64,000 bases of DNA from Nonomuraea jabiensis (GCF_014204795.1 NZ_JACHMB010000001.1:6770501-6834500); one strand, 5' to 3'; positions 31,705 to 40,760 are shown, counted from the stretch's first letter. The notes: a model not told the origin generated them from the letters alone. Made by a program: numbers and translations.

Positions 31705-34035
31705 CTAGATCTTCACGGTCGCCGACAGGCGCGGATCGGCCGCGTGGCGGCCCGCCTCGACCGTGTGAACGCCCTCGACGGTCCGCCAGCCGCCCTCCTG
31801 CCAGACCTGCAAGGCCCGCTCGGGCAGGAACACGGTGGTGAGCACGCTCTCCCCGGGCGCCGCCTCGACCACGTCGAACCCGGCCAGCGCCCCGTCGACG
31901 TACACCTGCACGACCTCGCGGCCCGGGCGGTCGCCCGTATTGGTGACCGCGACCGTCACGGTCATGCCCTCGGCCGCGATCGAGTCGTACGACCAGGTCG
32001 TGTAACCCAGGCCGTGCCCGAACCAGAACGCCGGCGCGCGGCCCGAGCGCTCCCACGCCCGGTAGCCGATCACACCGTCCACCGGCATCGCGTCCACCAC
32101 GGGAGCGTCCCGCAGCCGCCGTGGCCACGTCGTGGGCAGCCGCCCGCCCGGCTCGGCGTCCCCGAACAGCACGTCCGCCAGCGCCGCCCCCGCCTCCTGC
32201 CCCGGGAACCAGGTGAGCAGCACGGCCGCCACCTCCTCCGCCCACGGCAGCTCGACCGGCGAACCGGCGTTGACCACCACGACGGTGCGCGGGTTGGCCG
32301 CGGCCACCGCGTGGACCAGCTCGTCCTGCCGCCCCGGCAGCCTGAGGTCCGCGCGGTCGAAGCCCTCGCTCTCCACCTCCGGCGTGGTCGCGGCCACGAC
32401 CACCACCACGTCGCACTCCGCCGCCACGCGCACGGCCTCGGCCATGAGCGCGTCCTCGCCGGGGCCCGGGTTCGCGTGGCCGACCGTGAAGGACCCGAAC
32501 GCCCCCGCCGGGTGCGTCACGACCACCTCGTGGGCGTGCCCGGCCGCCATCGGCAGGCTGATGCGCCGCTCGGGCGGCGACAGGAACGCCCTGGCGGGGT
32601 CGTCGCCGTCCGGGCCGGTGCTCCCGTCGAAGACGGTCTCGCCGTCGACGGTGACGGCGAAGTCGCCCACACCCGCGACCGACAGCTGGTGCTCGCCCGA
32701 AACATCCGGTGTGTACGTGGTACGCAGCCGGACCGCCGCCAGCCGGTCGCCGTCCACGTCCGGCGGCCACTGGCCGGTCCACCGCGCCTCGGCCGTGGCC
32801 AGCGGCTGCTCCGACAGCACCGCGCCATCGGCGTCCAGGAAGGCGGCCGTGGCGGGGCCGGGGAGCGGGGACAGGCGGGTCCGGGGGTCGGTGCCGAGCG
32901 CGTACCGGACCTCGGCCCGCTCGCCGAGTCCCTGCAGCGGCGAGACGATCCGGCCGGGGAAGACCTGCGCGCTCCCGCCGCCCATGATGCGGGCCTCCGC
33001 GGCGGCCGCCCCGATCAGGGCGATGGTGCCGACTTCCTGGAACGGGAGGATGCCGTCGTTGGCGAGCAGCGTGAAGGCGCGGGTGGCCACCTCACGGGCC
33101 AGCGCCACCCCGTCGATGGCGGGCCCTCCCCGCGGCTCCGCGCCGTGGGCCGCGGGCTGCTCCTCGACGGGTGGGGGCTCCGCATCGTGCAGGGCCCCGA
33201 CGCGGTGGGCCAGGCGCAGGATGCGGCGCACCCGATCGTCCACGACCGACTCGGGCACCCGCCCCTCCCGCACGGCGGCCTCCAGCCTCTCGCCCCACGG
33301 CCCGTGCGGACCCGGCATCGCCACGTCGGTGCCGCCCAGCGCCGCGGCCTCGGTCGTGCGCACCGCCGTCCAGTCCGACACCACGAGCCCGTCGAACCCC
33401 CACTCGCCCTTCAGCACCCCGTTCACCAGCTCGGCGTGCTCGGTCATGGTCGTGCCGTTCACCGAGTCGCAGGCGGTCATGAGCCCCCACGCCCCGGCCC
33501 GCACCACCCGCTCGAACGGCCGCAGACAGACCTCGCGCAGCGCCTTCTCGCTCACCCGGACGTCCGCGGTGGCGTGGCCGGTCGCGAAGTGCTTCGGGGC
33601 GGCGGCCACCCCGCCCTCCTGGACGCCCTCGACGTACGCGGCGCCGATCTCGCCCGTCAGGTACGCATCCTCCGAGAAACACGCGAAATGCCTGCCCCCG
33701 AGCGGCGAGCGGTGCAGGTTGATCGTGGGGGCCAGGAGCACGTGCACGCCCTTGCGCCGGGCCTCCTGGGCCAGCAGCCGGCCCACCCGGCGGACCAGGT
33801 CCACGTCCCAGGTGGCGGCCAGCGCGGTCGGGCTCGGCAGCGCGATCGAGGGATCGACCGCCCTCCACTGCTCGCCGCGTACGCCGATCGGGCCGTCGCT
33901 CATGACGACCCGATCCAGGCCGATCTCGGGCAGCGGCGGGAGCGACCACCTGCCGGCCCCGGTGAGCAGGCGGACCTTGGCGCCGAGGTCGAGCCGGGCG
34001 AGGAGCGCGTCGAAGTCCACGACTCCAGTCTTCAC
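31705..34035 (-). CDS. Beta-glucosidase-like glycoside hydrolase family 3 with PA14 and Fn3-like domains
   Basis: 776 residues from the GTG at 34035; a GTG at 34020 would remove five. Domain 1 (about 1-270) is the TIM-like barrel. Substrate contacts are VVMSDGPIGVRG and GGRHFACFSEDAYLTG, and the nucleophile aspartate is in GFDGLVVSDWTAV. The sandwich domain is interrupted by a PA14-like insert (about 370-510), followed by EVESEGFDRADLRLPGRQDE with the acid/base region. The C-terminal Fn3-like part has TVAVTNTGDRPGREVVQVYV. No signal peptide is present, so it should cleave imported beta-glucosides in the cytosol. It heads an accessory block with AraC and hydrolase genes. Confidence 0.93.
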   Translation of the reverse strand: MKTGVVDFDALLARLDLGAKVRLLTGAGRWSLPPLPEIGLDRVVMSDGPIGVRGEQWRAVDPSIALPSPTALAATWDVDLVRRVGRLLAQEARRKGVHVLLAPTINLHRSPLGGRHFACFSEDAYLTGEIGAAYVEGVQEGGVAAAPKHFATGHATADVRVSEKALREVCLRPFERVVRAGAWGLMTACDSVNGTTMTEHAELVNGVLKGEWGFDGLVVSDWTAVRTTEAAALGGTDVAMPGPHGPWGERLEAAVREGRVPESVVDDRVRRILRLAHRVGALHDAEPPPVEEQPAAHGAEPRGGPAIDGVALAREVATRAFTLLANDGILPFQEVGTIALIGAAAAEARIMGGGSAQVFPGRIVSPLQGLGERAEVRYALGTDPRTRLSPLPGPATAAFLDADGAVLSEQPLATAEARWTGQWPPDVDGDRLAAVRLRTTYTPDVSGEHQLSVAGVGDFAVTVDGETVFDGSTGPDGDDPARAFLSPPERRISLPMAAGHAHEVVVTHPAGAFGSFTVGHANPGPGEDALMAEAVRVAAECDVVVVVAATTPEVESEGFDRADLRLPGRQDELVHAVAAANPRTVVVVNAGSPVELPWAEEVAAVLLTWFPGQEAGAALADVLFGDAEPGGRLPTTWPRRLRDAPVVDAMPVDGVIGYRAWERSGRAPAFWFGHGLGYTTWSYDSIAAEGMTVTVAVTNTGDRPGREVVQVYVDGALAGFDVVEAAPGESVLTTVFLPERALQVWQEGGWRTVEGVHTVEAGRHAADPRLSATVKI

Positions 34036-34050
34036 CAGCTCGGGTGGGGC

Positions 34051-34869
34051 TCAGGCGGTGGTGGCGAAGAACTCCAGGAGCTCGGGCACCAACGCCTGCG
34101 GGGCCACGTTGTGCGCCTGGCCCTCCAGGACGCGCCGTACCGCGCCCGGCACGGCGGCCGCCACCGCCAGCCCCGCGTTCGCCATCCACCGGGGACTGTC
34201 CTCGCCGTTCAGCACCAGTGTCGGCTGCCTGACGGCGGCCAGCCGCCCGGCGGGCAGCGCGTTGCCCGGCCCCAGCACGGCGGCCTCGTAGGCGAGGGTG
34301 TGGGCCAGCGCCTCGACCTGCGCCCAGGACGGCTGCGCGCGCATCGCGGCCACCGCCTCCGGCGGCGCCTCGGCCGCCTCCACCATGAACCGCTCGACGG
34401 CCTCGTCCCGCCTGCCCGCCCTCACCAGCGCCTCCAGCCGGGCGGCGAAGTCGTCCGGCAGCGGGGGAGCGCTGTCGTCCACGTGGTACGGCGGCTCCCA
34501 CAGGGCCAGCCTCATGATGGCCGGATTCCGCACCGCGGCCTCGATCGCCAGCGCGGCCCCCGACGAGCCCCCGAACACCATCGCCGACCCGCCCGCCGCC
34601 TCGACGACCGCCGCCAGATCCTCGATCTCCCGCTCGACGGCGTACGGCTGGGTGTCCCCGCTGTCGCCGCGTCCCCGGCGGTCGTAGTCGTACACGGTGA
34701 ACCACGGCGCCAGGGCGGCCGCCACGCCGGCCAGCGTGACGTGCCCCCGCACCCCGAACGCGCCGTGGACCAGGACGACCGCGGGCCCCTCGCCGTAGCT
34801 GTCGAAGGCGATGGCGGTCCCGTCCGCCGAGATCGCCTTGCCGCTCAGCCGGCCGGCTGCGCCAGGCAC
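34051..34869 (-). CDS. Alpha/beta-hydrolase
   Basis: 272 residues from a GTG at 34869 that lies inside the VOC gene end (25-nt overlap). The oxyanion segment is VLVHGAFGVRGHV. The nucleophile elbow is VFGGSSGAALA (serine near residue 100). The acid is probably in VLNGEDSPRW, and the histidine in EGQAHNVAP. It is similar to small esterase/lipase-like proteins. Overlapping starts suggest co-translation with the VOC gene. Substrate unknown. Confidence 0.87.
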   Translation of the reverse strand: MPGAAGRLSGKAISADGTAIAFDSYGEGPAVVLVHGAFGVRGHVTLAGVAAALAPWFTVYDYDRRGRGDSGDTQPYAVEREIEDLAAVVEAAGGSAMVFGGSSGAALAIEAAVRNPAIMRLALWEPPYHVDDSAPPLPDDFAARLEALVRAGRRDEAVERFMVEAAEAPPEAVAAMRAQPSWAQVEALAHTLAYEAAVLGPGNALPAGRLAAVRQPTLVLNGEDSPRWMANAGLAVAAAVPGAVRRVLEGQAHNVAPQALVPELLEFFATTA

Positions 34870-35231
34870 AGGGCCTCCCAGTGGTGTCCGTCGAGGTCGG
34901 CGAAGCCGCGCTGGTAGCGGATGCCGTCCTCCTGCTTGACGCCCGCCGGGGTGGCGCCGAGCGCCAGCGCCTTGTCGACCAGCTCGTCCACCTGGGCCGG
35001 ATTCTCCATGCCCAGCACCAGGATCGCCTCCGTGGCCGTGCCGGCGGCGGCGATCTCCTTGGTGATGTACGAGCCGAACGTCGGCTCGGTCAGCAGCATG
35101 ACCTGGGTCTGCTCGCTGATGATCACCGATGCCATGCCCTCGGCCATGCCGAACAGGTTGAAGCCGAGTTCTTCGAAGAACTTCTTCGACCGCTCGAGGT
35201 CCTTGACCGGCAGATTCACGAACAGCTGCAT
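34845..35231 (-). CDS. VOC-family (glyoxalase/dioxygenase-like) protein
   Basis: 128 residues, opening MQLFVNLPVKDLERSKKFFE. The two beta-alpha-beta-beta-beta halves include GFADLDGHHWEAL at the end, typical of the PhnB/YaeR-like branch. The metal-binding residues are not all evident. It may be a fosfomycin-type or lactoylglutathione-like protein, or simply a binding protein. It is co-translated with the following hydrolase gene. Confidence 0.85.
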   Translation of the reverse strand: MQLFVNLPVKDLERSKKFFEELGFNLFGMAEGMASVIISEQTQVMLLTEPTFGSYITKEIAAAGTATEAILVLGMENPAQVDELVDKALALGATPAGVKQEDGIRYQRGFADLDGHHWEALCLAQPAG

Positions 35232-35318
35232 CTTCCTCGTCCCTTCCTTCGATGTGCCCTCAGTCTGCCGATCGAAGGGGGTGCCGGTCTTGGATCTGGG
35301 TGCCAGGGGGATTGACGT

Positions 35319-36275
35319 TCAGCGCACGGTGTTCAGGCGGCGGTATTCGGCGGGCGGCATCCCGTACGCGCTCTTGAAGAGCCTGCTGAAGTGGGCCGAG
35401 TCGGGCAGCCCCCACCGGGCCCCGATCTCGCTCACGGACCGGTTGCCGCCGGCGGCCAGCTCCGCGCGGCAGCGCTCCAGCCGCCGCTGCCGGATCCAGG
35501 CGGCCACCGTGGTGTGCTCCGCCTCGAACAGGCGGTGCAGGTAGCGCAGGGAGACGTGGTGCGCGGCGGCGACGGTGGCCGGGTCGAGGCCGACGTCGCC
35601 CAGCCGCTGGTCGATGAAGGCGTGGATCTTCATCAACAGCACGCGCCGGCGGGAGTCCTCCGGTAACGCCCGCGTCAGCTCGACGTGTTCGGCGACGGCG
35701 GTGCTGACCAGGTCGGTCACGATGCCCGACAGCCTGGCGGCGCTGCCCGGCCGGTACGTCTCGATGTCCTCGGCCACCCGGCGCAGGAGCGGCACGGCCA
35801 GCGCCGCGGCGCCGGTCTCGGCGGTGATGGGGACGGCGGCGAGCGCGTCCACGGCGCCGGACGGCAGCGCGAGCAGGTCGCGCGGGAAGCTGAACACCGC
35901 GAGCCGCACCGCCGAGTCGTAGGCCAGCTCGTAGGGCCTGGTGAAGTCGTAGATGGCGAACTCGCCCCGGCTGAGCTGCGCGTCCCGCCCGTCCTGGGAG
36001 AGCCGCGGGCTGCCCTCCAGGGCCAGCACGACGCGGTACATCTCGGGGCTGCCGCTGTCGATCATGCCCGGGGTGCGGTGCACGCTGTGGGGCGTGGACG
36101 TACGGATCCGGCCGACGGTGACCGAGCCCAGCCCGCCGGTCACGATCTCGCCCCGCAGCGGGGCTCCGGGGGCGATCCTGCAGTCGAGCGGGCCGAGCGT
36201 GTCACACACGATGCTCCGCCAGGCGTCGTGACGCCGCTTGGCGGGCAGGTCACTCGTGCGGATCAGAACGGCCAT
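35319..36275 (-). CDS. AraC/XylS-family regulator with N-terminal cupin-like domain
   Basis: 318 residues from the ATG at 36275. Residues 1-200 match the AraC_binding_2 region, with RLSQDGRDAQLSRGEFAIYD in the cupin part. The two helix-turn-helix units at the C-terminus are around LDPATVAAAHHVSLRYLHRL and VSEIGARWGLPDSAHFSRL, ending FKSAYGMPPAEYRRL. It probably activates the neighbouring VOC/hydrolase/GH3 genes, all on its strand. The inducer is unknown. Confidence 0.9.
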   Translation of the reverse strand: MAVLIRTSDLPAKRRHDAWRSIVCDTLGPLDCRIAPGAPLRGEIVTGGLGSVTVGRIRTSTPHSVHRTPGMIDSGSPEMYRVVLALEGSPRLSQDGRDAQLSRGEFAIYDFTRPYELAYDSAVRLAVFSFPRDLLALPSGAVDALAAVPITAETGAAALAVPLLRRVAEDIETYRPGSAARLSGIVTDLVSTAVAEHVELTRALPEDSRRRVLLMKIHAFIDQRLGDVGLDPATVAAAHHVSLRYLHRLFEAEHTTVAAWIRQRRLERCRAELAAGGNRSVSEIGARWGLPDSAHFSRLFKSAYGMPPAEYRRLNTVR

Positions 36276-36343
36276 GTCCGCTCCCGGGGTCGGCTGCCTG
36301 CCATGCTAACCATGCCGCCCCACCTCCGCGGCCGGGTGTGAAG

Positions 36344-36374
36344 CAGCCCCGGGACCGGTGCGGGCCCGGGGCTG
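36344..36374 (-). terminator. Terminator of lipA
   Basis: CAGCCCCGGG (36344-36353) pairs with CCCGGGGCTG (36365-36374) over 10 bp, directly after the lipA stop. The T-run is absent. Confidence 0.6.
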
Positions 36375-36386
36375 GAGGTTGGCAGG

Positions 36387-37316
36387 TCAGGCCGTCTGGC
36401 GAGCCTCGATGGCCTGCTGGTAGAGGCGGCCCGCCCGGTACGACGAGCGCACGAGCGGCCCCGACAGCACACCGGCGAACCCGATGGCCTCGGCCTCCGC
36501 CTGCAGCTCCACGAACTCCTCGGGCTTCACCCACCGCTCCACCGGGTGGTGGCGGGGCGTGGGCCGCAGGTACTGGGTGATGGTCAGCAGGTCGGTGCCG
36601 GCCGCGTGCAGGTCGCGCATGGCCTCGACGACCTCCTCGCGCGTCTCGCCCATGCCCAGGATCAGGTTGGACTTGGTGACCAGCCCGGCCTCGCGGGCCA
36701 TCGTGATCACCGCGAGCGACCGCTCGTAGCGGAACGCGGGACGGATCCGCTTGAAGATCCGCGGCACCGTCTCGATGTTGTGCGCGAACACCTCGGGCCG
36801 GCTGGAGAAGACCTCCTCCAGCTGGTCGCGGTTGCCGTTGAAGTCGGGCACCAGCAGCTCGACGCCGCACCCGGGCAGCAGCCCGTGGATCTGGCGGGCC
36901 GTCTCGGCGTAGAGCCAGGCGCCGCCGTCGGGCAGGTCGTCGCGGGCCACGCCGGTCACGGTCGCGTACTTCAGGCCCATCTGCTGCACGGACTCGGCCA
37001 CGCGGCGCGGCTCGTCGCGGTCGTACTCCTTCGGCTTGCCCGTGTCGATCTGGCAGAAGTCGCAGCGGCGCGTGCACTGGTCGCCGCCGATGAGGAAGGT
37101 CGCCTCGCGGTCTTCCCAGCACTCGTAGATATTGGGGCAGCCCGCCTCTTCACAGACCGTGTGCAGGCCCTCCCGGCGCACGAGCGATTTCAGCTCGGTG
37201 TATTCGGGGCCCGTCTTCAGCTTGGTCTTGATCCACGGGGGCTTGCGCTCGATAGGGGTTTCGGCGTTACGCACCTCCAGGCGGAGGAGCTTTCGGCCTT
37301 CAGGGGCAACGGTCAC
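36387..37316 (-). CDS. lipA: Lipoyl synthase
   Basis: 309 residues. This radical SAM enzyme inserts two sulfurs into octanoyl groups on 2-oxoacid dehydrogenase E2 and GcvH proteins. The auxiliary cluster cysteines are in CEEAGCPNIYECW. The radical SAM cysteines are in CTRRCDFCQI. The C-terminal RSSYRAG serine-containing segment that ligands the auxiliary cluster is present. The N-terminal KLLRLEVRNAETPIERKPPW is the normal actinobacterial form. It is downstream of an M48-like gene and lipB on one strand and ends at the hairpin at 36344. Confidence 0.96.
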   Translation of the reverse strand: MTVAPEGRKLLRLEVRNAETPIERKPPWIKTKLKTGPEYTELKSLVRREGLHTVCEEAGCPNIYECWEDREATFLIGGDQCTRRCDFCQIDTGKPKEYDRDEPRRVAESVQQMGLKYATVTGVARDDLPDGGAWLYAETARQIHGLLPGCGVELLVPDFNGNRDQLEEVFSSRPEVFAHNIETVPRIFKRIRPAFRYERSLAVITMAREAGLVTKSNLILGMGETREEVVEAMRDLHAAGTDLLTITQYLRPTPRHHPVERWVKPEEFVELQAEAEAIGFAGVLSGPLVRSSYRAGRLYQQAIEARQTA

Positions 37317-37358
37317 GTCCTCAGCTTACGTCTCCCGGAAAAGCACCCCGGCCGGGGG

Positions 37359-38339
37359 TCAGGAGATGAGGCCGAAGCCGCGGATCGCGCGCGTGTAGTG
37401 GGCGAGCAGCTCGTCGTCGATGCGTTCGGACTCGCGCGTGCCGAGCAGTTCCGAGTGCGGGGGAGTGGCGAGCACCCCGTCGCCGGTGAGCCTGGAGCGG
37501 GCCAGCGCGGCCTGCCGGATGGCCGCCACGCTCTCGCCGCGCAGCGCCGCCGCCTGCATCGGCGCCAGGTAGCCGCCGCCGGCCAGCCCGTCGAGCTCGG
37601 CGAGGTCCTGTTCGGAGGCGGCCCGCCGGGCCAGCCGCCGCTGCCGGGCCAGGGTACGGCTCTCGCCGGCGCGGGCCAGCCGGGCCAGCGCGTACCGGAC
37701 CAGGAGCACGGGCCCGCCGAGCACCCGTCCGAGCAGGCGGCCGAACATCCCCGCCACCTCGTACGTGGTCCCCGGGTGGTCCAGCGCGCCCAGCGAGGAG
37801 GCCGCGATCTTGGTCTGCGCCTCCTCCCTGACCCGCAGCGGCTCGGCCCCCACCAGCGCGTCCCGCCACGCCTCCAGGGTCAACAGCGCCCCGCTCACGA
37901 CGAGCTCGTCACCGGTCGGCACCCGCGCGTACGCCGTGGCCAGCAGGGCGACCCGCTGCCTGGGCGACAGCGCCAGCCACAGCGGCAGCCCGATCATCAG
38001 GACGGGGGTACGCAGCGGGCCCACGCGGTCGTAGCGCGTCTGCGGGTCCAGGTCCATGACGGCGACCTTGCGCGGCCGCCGGACGCCGACCCGGTCGGCC
38101 ACGCGCTCCGCGGCGCCGTACAGCTCGGACGCCGAGGAGCGGTCGAGCACCTCGGCGTCGGCGGGCAGGCCGCCCAGGCGGGGCCGCAGCGCCCACCCGA
38201 TGGCCAGGCTCGCGCCGCCGAACAGCCACGCGAGCAGCGAGCCGGGGTGCCCCAGGATCACCCACGCGCCCAGCGCGACGAAGCCGAGCGTCAGCAGGTG
38301 GACCAGAAGGGCGAGTAAGAGAGCGAGGAGGCGCTTCAC
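37359..38339 (-). CDS. M48-like membrane protein with lost zinc motif
   Basis: 326 residues. Two N-terminal hydrophobic helices (LLALLLALLVHLLTLGFVAL and LLAWLFGGASLAIGWAL) precede a domain that reads like HtpX/M48 peptidases: RPRKVAVMDLDPQTRYDRVG, then LSPRQRVALLA. Where M48 enzymes have HExxH, this protein has TAYAR at residues 135-139, so both histidines and the glutamate are gone. It should not be a working zinc protease. It may be a scaffold or regulator. It lies between lipB and lipA, about 20 and 40 nt from each. The function is not known. Confidence 0.7.
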   Translation of the reverse strand: MKRLLALLLALLVHLLTLGFVALGAWVILGHPGSLLAWLFGGASLAIGWALRPRLGGLPADAEVLDRSSASELYGAAERVADRVGVRRPRKVAVMDLDPQTRYDRVGPLRTPVLMIGLPLWLALSPRQRVALLATAYARVPTGDELVVSGALLTLEAWRDALVGAEPLRVREEAQTKIAASSLGALDHPGTTYEVAGMFGRLLGRVLGGPVLLVRYALARLARAGESRTLARQRRLARRAASEQDLAELDGLAGGGYLAPMQAAALRGESVAAIRQAALARSRLTGDGVLATPPHSELLGTRESERIDDELLAHYTRAIRGFGLIS

Positions 38340-38361
38340 ACGGCCGATCGTAGGCCGTGGG

Positions 38362-39054
38362 TCATCTGCGGAGAAGGTCCTCTTCGTGGAGATCGTACGA
38401 CTCCATGCCGAGGGCCTCCGCCAGCCGCTTCTCCGCGATCGGCATGACCTCCTCCACCACGATGCGGCGGCCGGTCTCCGCCGACAGCGAGGAGACGCCG
38501 ACGTCGGGGATGCCGCACGGCGCGATGCGGTTGAACCAGCGGGGGTCGTTGGCGCAGTTGAGCGCGAAGCCGTGCATGGTGACGCCGCGGGCGACGCGCA
38601 GCCCGACCGCGCCGAGCTGGCGGTCGGGCAGGCCCAGGCTGGGATCGCCGACCGCCCAGACGCCCCCGCGCCCCCGCACCCGTCTCGCCGTGACGCCGAA
38701 GTCGGCGCAGACCTGGATCATGGCCTCTTCGAGGCGGCAGGCGTAGGCGGTGACGTCGGTGATGCCGACGATCGGGTAGGCCACCAGCTGCCCTGGCCCG
38801 TGCCAGGTCAGCCGGCCGCCCCGGTCGACGTCGACGACCGGGGTGCCGTCGGCCGGACGCTCGTGCGGGGCGGTGCGCTTGCCCGCGGTGTAGACGGGCG
38901 CGTGCTCGAGGATCAGGACGGTGTCGCTCAGCTCTCCGGCGACCCGCTTGCCGTGCACCCAGCGCTGCAGCGACCAGGCCTGCTCGTAGGGGACGTCGAC
39001 GCCGAGGCGAACGATGGCGAGTGCGTGGGGATCGTCCCCGTGGATGGGGCGCAT
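38362..39054 (-). CDS. lipB: Octanoyltransferase
   Basis: 230 residues. LipB moves octanoate from acyl carrier protein to lipoyl domains before LipA acts. The conserved RGGRLTWHGPGQLVAYPIV is at residues 78-96. The acyl-thioester cysteine is C180 in APCGIPDVGVSSL. The lysine that pairs with it in E. coli and M. tuberculosis enzymes should lie before AVGLRV, but the sequence is DRQLGAVGLRV with glutamine at 146. Otherwise the protein is normal in length and motifs. It precedes the M48-like gene and lipA. Confidence 0.92.
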   Translation of the reverse strand: MRPIHGDDPHALAIVRLGVDVPYEQAWSLQRWVHGKRVAGELSDTVLILEHAPVYTAGKRTAPHERPADGTPVVDVDRGGRLTWHGPGQLVAYPIVGITDVTAYACRLEEAMIQVCADFGVTARRVRGRGGVWAVGDPSLGLPDRQLGAVGLRVARGVTMHGFALNCANDPRWFNRIAPCGIPDVGVSSLSAETGRRIVVEEVMPIAEKRLAEALGMESYDLHEEDLLRR

Positions 39055-39091
39055 GAGCCTATTGTGCCGGTCCCGCCCCCGCGAAGGGTAA

Positions 39092-39829
39092 TCAGGGGGT
39101 AAGGAGTCGCGGCTCGATCCTGAACTCCTTGACCCCGCCGGCCCCGTCGCTCTCCACCCGGTACGCGTAGCCGCCCGGCTCGACGGTCACCGCCTGGATG
39201 AACTCGGTGCCGACGTAGTGGAGCCCCACGCCCTCGTCGGCGGCGTAGCCGGAGGGCAGCTCGCCGCCGGCCACCGACTGCTGCAGCAGCGGCCGGCGCT
39301 GCGGGTCGGAGTCGTAGTGGACGCCGCACGAGTAGGGCAGCAGAGCCATGCCCTCGGCCCACACGCGCAGGTCGGGCCCGAAGGAGTCGGTGTTGCCGCC
39401 GACGTGCCAGCACAGCGCGCCCGCGCTCTGGCCGCACAGCACCACCCCGGCCCGCCACGCCTCCTCGAACGCCTCGTCAAGGCCGTGCAAGCGCCACAGG
39501 GCCATCAGGTTGGCCACACTGCCACCACTGACGTAGATCATGTCCTGTTCGAGCATCCACGCCCGGGGATCCTCGACATTGGGCATCGGGAACACGGTGA
39601 GATGGCTCAACTCGACGTCCCACCCGGCGAAGGCGCCGTACATCTTCAGGATCCAGTCGTCCGAGTCGCCCACCGCGGTGGCGAGCAGGCCCAGCTTCGG
39701 CCGGTCCTGCCCGGTCAGGTCGAGGCCGTACCGCAGCAGCGCGCTGGCCTCCAGGAAGCTGTAGCGCCTGCTCGGGCGGAAGGACCCGCCGCCGATGGCG
39801 AGGATGTGTGACTGTCCTGACCGGCTCAT
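39092..39829 (-). CDS. Peptidase E-like protein (S51 family)
   Basis: 245 residues. The nucleophile serine lies in LCGQSAGALCWHVGGN (near residue 133), which matches the S51 elbow G-x-S-A-G. Upstream are HILAIGGGSF and IYVSGGSVANLMALWR, both family-typical. S51 enzymes release N-terminal aspartate from Asp-Xaa dipeptides; this branch may cleave other dipeptides or cyanophycin-like products. The gene is single, with 37 nt to lipB and on the same strand. Confidence 0.9.
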   Translation of the reverse strand: MSRSGQSHILAIGGGSFRPSRRYSFLEASALLRYGLDLTGQDRPKLGLLATAVGDSDDWILKMYGAFAGWDVELSHLTVFPMPNVEDPRAWMLEQDMIYVSGGSVANLMALWRLHGLDEAFEEAWRAGVVLCGQSAGALCWHVGGNTDSFGPDLRVWAEGMALLPYSCGVHYDSDPQRRPLLQQSVAGGELPSGYAADEGVGLHYVGTEFIQAVTVEPGGYAYRVESDGAGGVKEFRIEPRLLTP

Positions 39830-39866
39830 GTCAAGATTCTCCCACCTGTTGAAGACGGACGGTTCA

Positions 39867-40760
39867 CTACAGTACGGCGCTCAGCGCCTCGTCGAGGCGG
39901 GTATGGGCGAACACGTAGCCGCTGTCGAGCAGCTTCCTCGGCTCCACGCGGTGGCCGGGCAGCAGCGCCTCGCGGGCGAACTCGCCGAGCCCCGCGGACA
40001 GCGCGAAGCCGGGCACCGGGATCGGCACCGTGCCCCTGCGCAGGGCTTTTCCGAGGGTGAGGGTGAATTCGGCGTTGGTCACGGGCGTGGGCGAGGTGAA
40101 ATTGACTGGTCCTGTAATGTCGCGATTTTTCAGGACATGCACCGCGGCTCCGACCCAGTCGTCCACGGTGATCCACGACCAGTACTGCTTCCCCGACCCG
40201 AGCGGCGCCCCCAGCCCGATCCTGAAGATCGGCAACATCCGCCCGAGCGCCCCGCCCCTCTCGCTGAGCACCAGCCCGGTCCGCATCTGCGCGGTACGGA
40301 CCCCGGCCTCGCCGGCCCGCCTGGCCTCGCCCTCCCAGCGCACGCACATATCCGCCAGGAAGCCGCTGCCCTTGCCCTGGCTCTCGTCGATCACCCGGTC
40401 GCCGGTGTCGCCGTAGAAGTCGACCCCGGAGGCGGACAGGAGCACCTCGGGCTTGCCGGACAGCCCGCCGATCGCCTCGACGAGCACCCGCGTGCTCTGG
40501 ACCCGGCTGGCGACGAGCTCCCGCTTGTACGCCGGGGTCCACCGCCGCTCACCCACGGACGCGCCCGCCAGGTGCACGACCGCCTGCGCCCCTTCGAGCG
40601 CGGCCTGGTCGATCTCCTGCTCGGCCGGGTCCCAGAAGGCCTCGTCGGCCGCGCGCGGGCGGCGCCGTACGAGCCGGACGACCTCCCACCCCTCGGCCCG
40701 CAACGCCGGCACCAGCGCCGACCCGAGCAGCCCCGACGCTCCCGTCACGATGATCGCCAT
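39867..40760 (-). CDS. TIGR01777-family SDR epimerase-like protein
   Basis: 297 residues. The nucleotide-binding motif is TGASGLLGSALVPAL near the N-terminus. AQAVVHLAGASVGERRW and ESRVQSTRVL-like sequence (here LVASRVQSTRVLVEAIG) follow. ASGVDFYGDTGDRV holds the tyrosine in place of the usual YxxxK. The C-terminus has EFTLTLGKALRRGTVPIPVP. These proteins (YfcH-like) may be linked to cell division or sugar nucleotides, without proven function. It shares the strand with peptidase E and sucB. Confidence 0.88.
   Translation of the reverse strand: MAIIVTGASGLLGSALVPALRAEGWEVVRLVRRRPRAADEAFWDPAEQEIDQAALEGAQAVVHLAGASVGERRWTPAYKRELVASRVQSTRVLVEAIGGLSGKPEVLLSASGVDFYGDTGDRVIDESQGKGSGFLADMCVRWEGEARRAGEAGVRTAQMRTGLVLSERGGALGRMLPIFRIGLGAPLGSGKQYWSWITVDDWVGAAVHVLKNRDITGPVNFTSPTPVTNAEFTLTLGKALRRGTVPIPVPGFALSAGLGEFAREALLPGHRVEPRKLLDSGYVFAHTRLDEALSAVL

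Noticed and set aside
34845..34869. Frameshift joining VOC and hydrolase genes
   Set aside because: Both families are complete at their ends; a 25-nt overlap with separate frames explains the arrangement.
30943..34917. 1324-codon plus-strand frame
   Set aside because: It is antisense to the DUF4191, GH3 and hydrolase genes, with His/Arg/Gln/Pro-rich sequence typical of a shadow.
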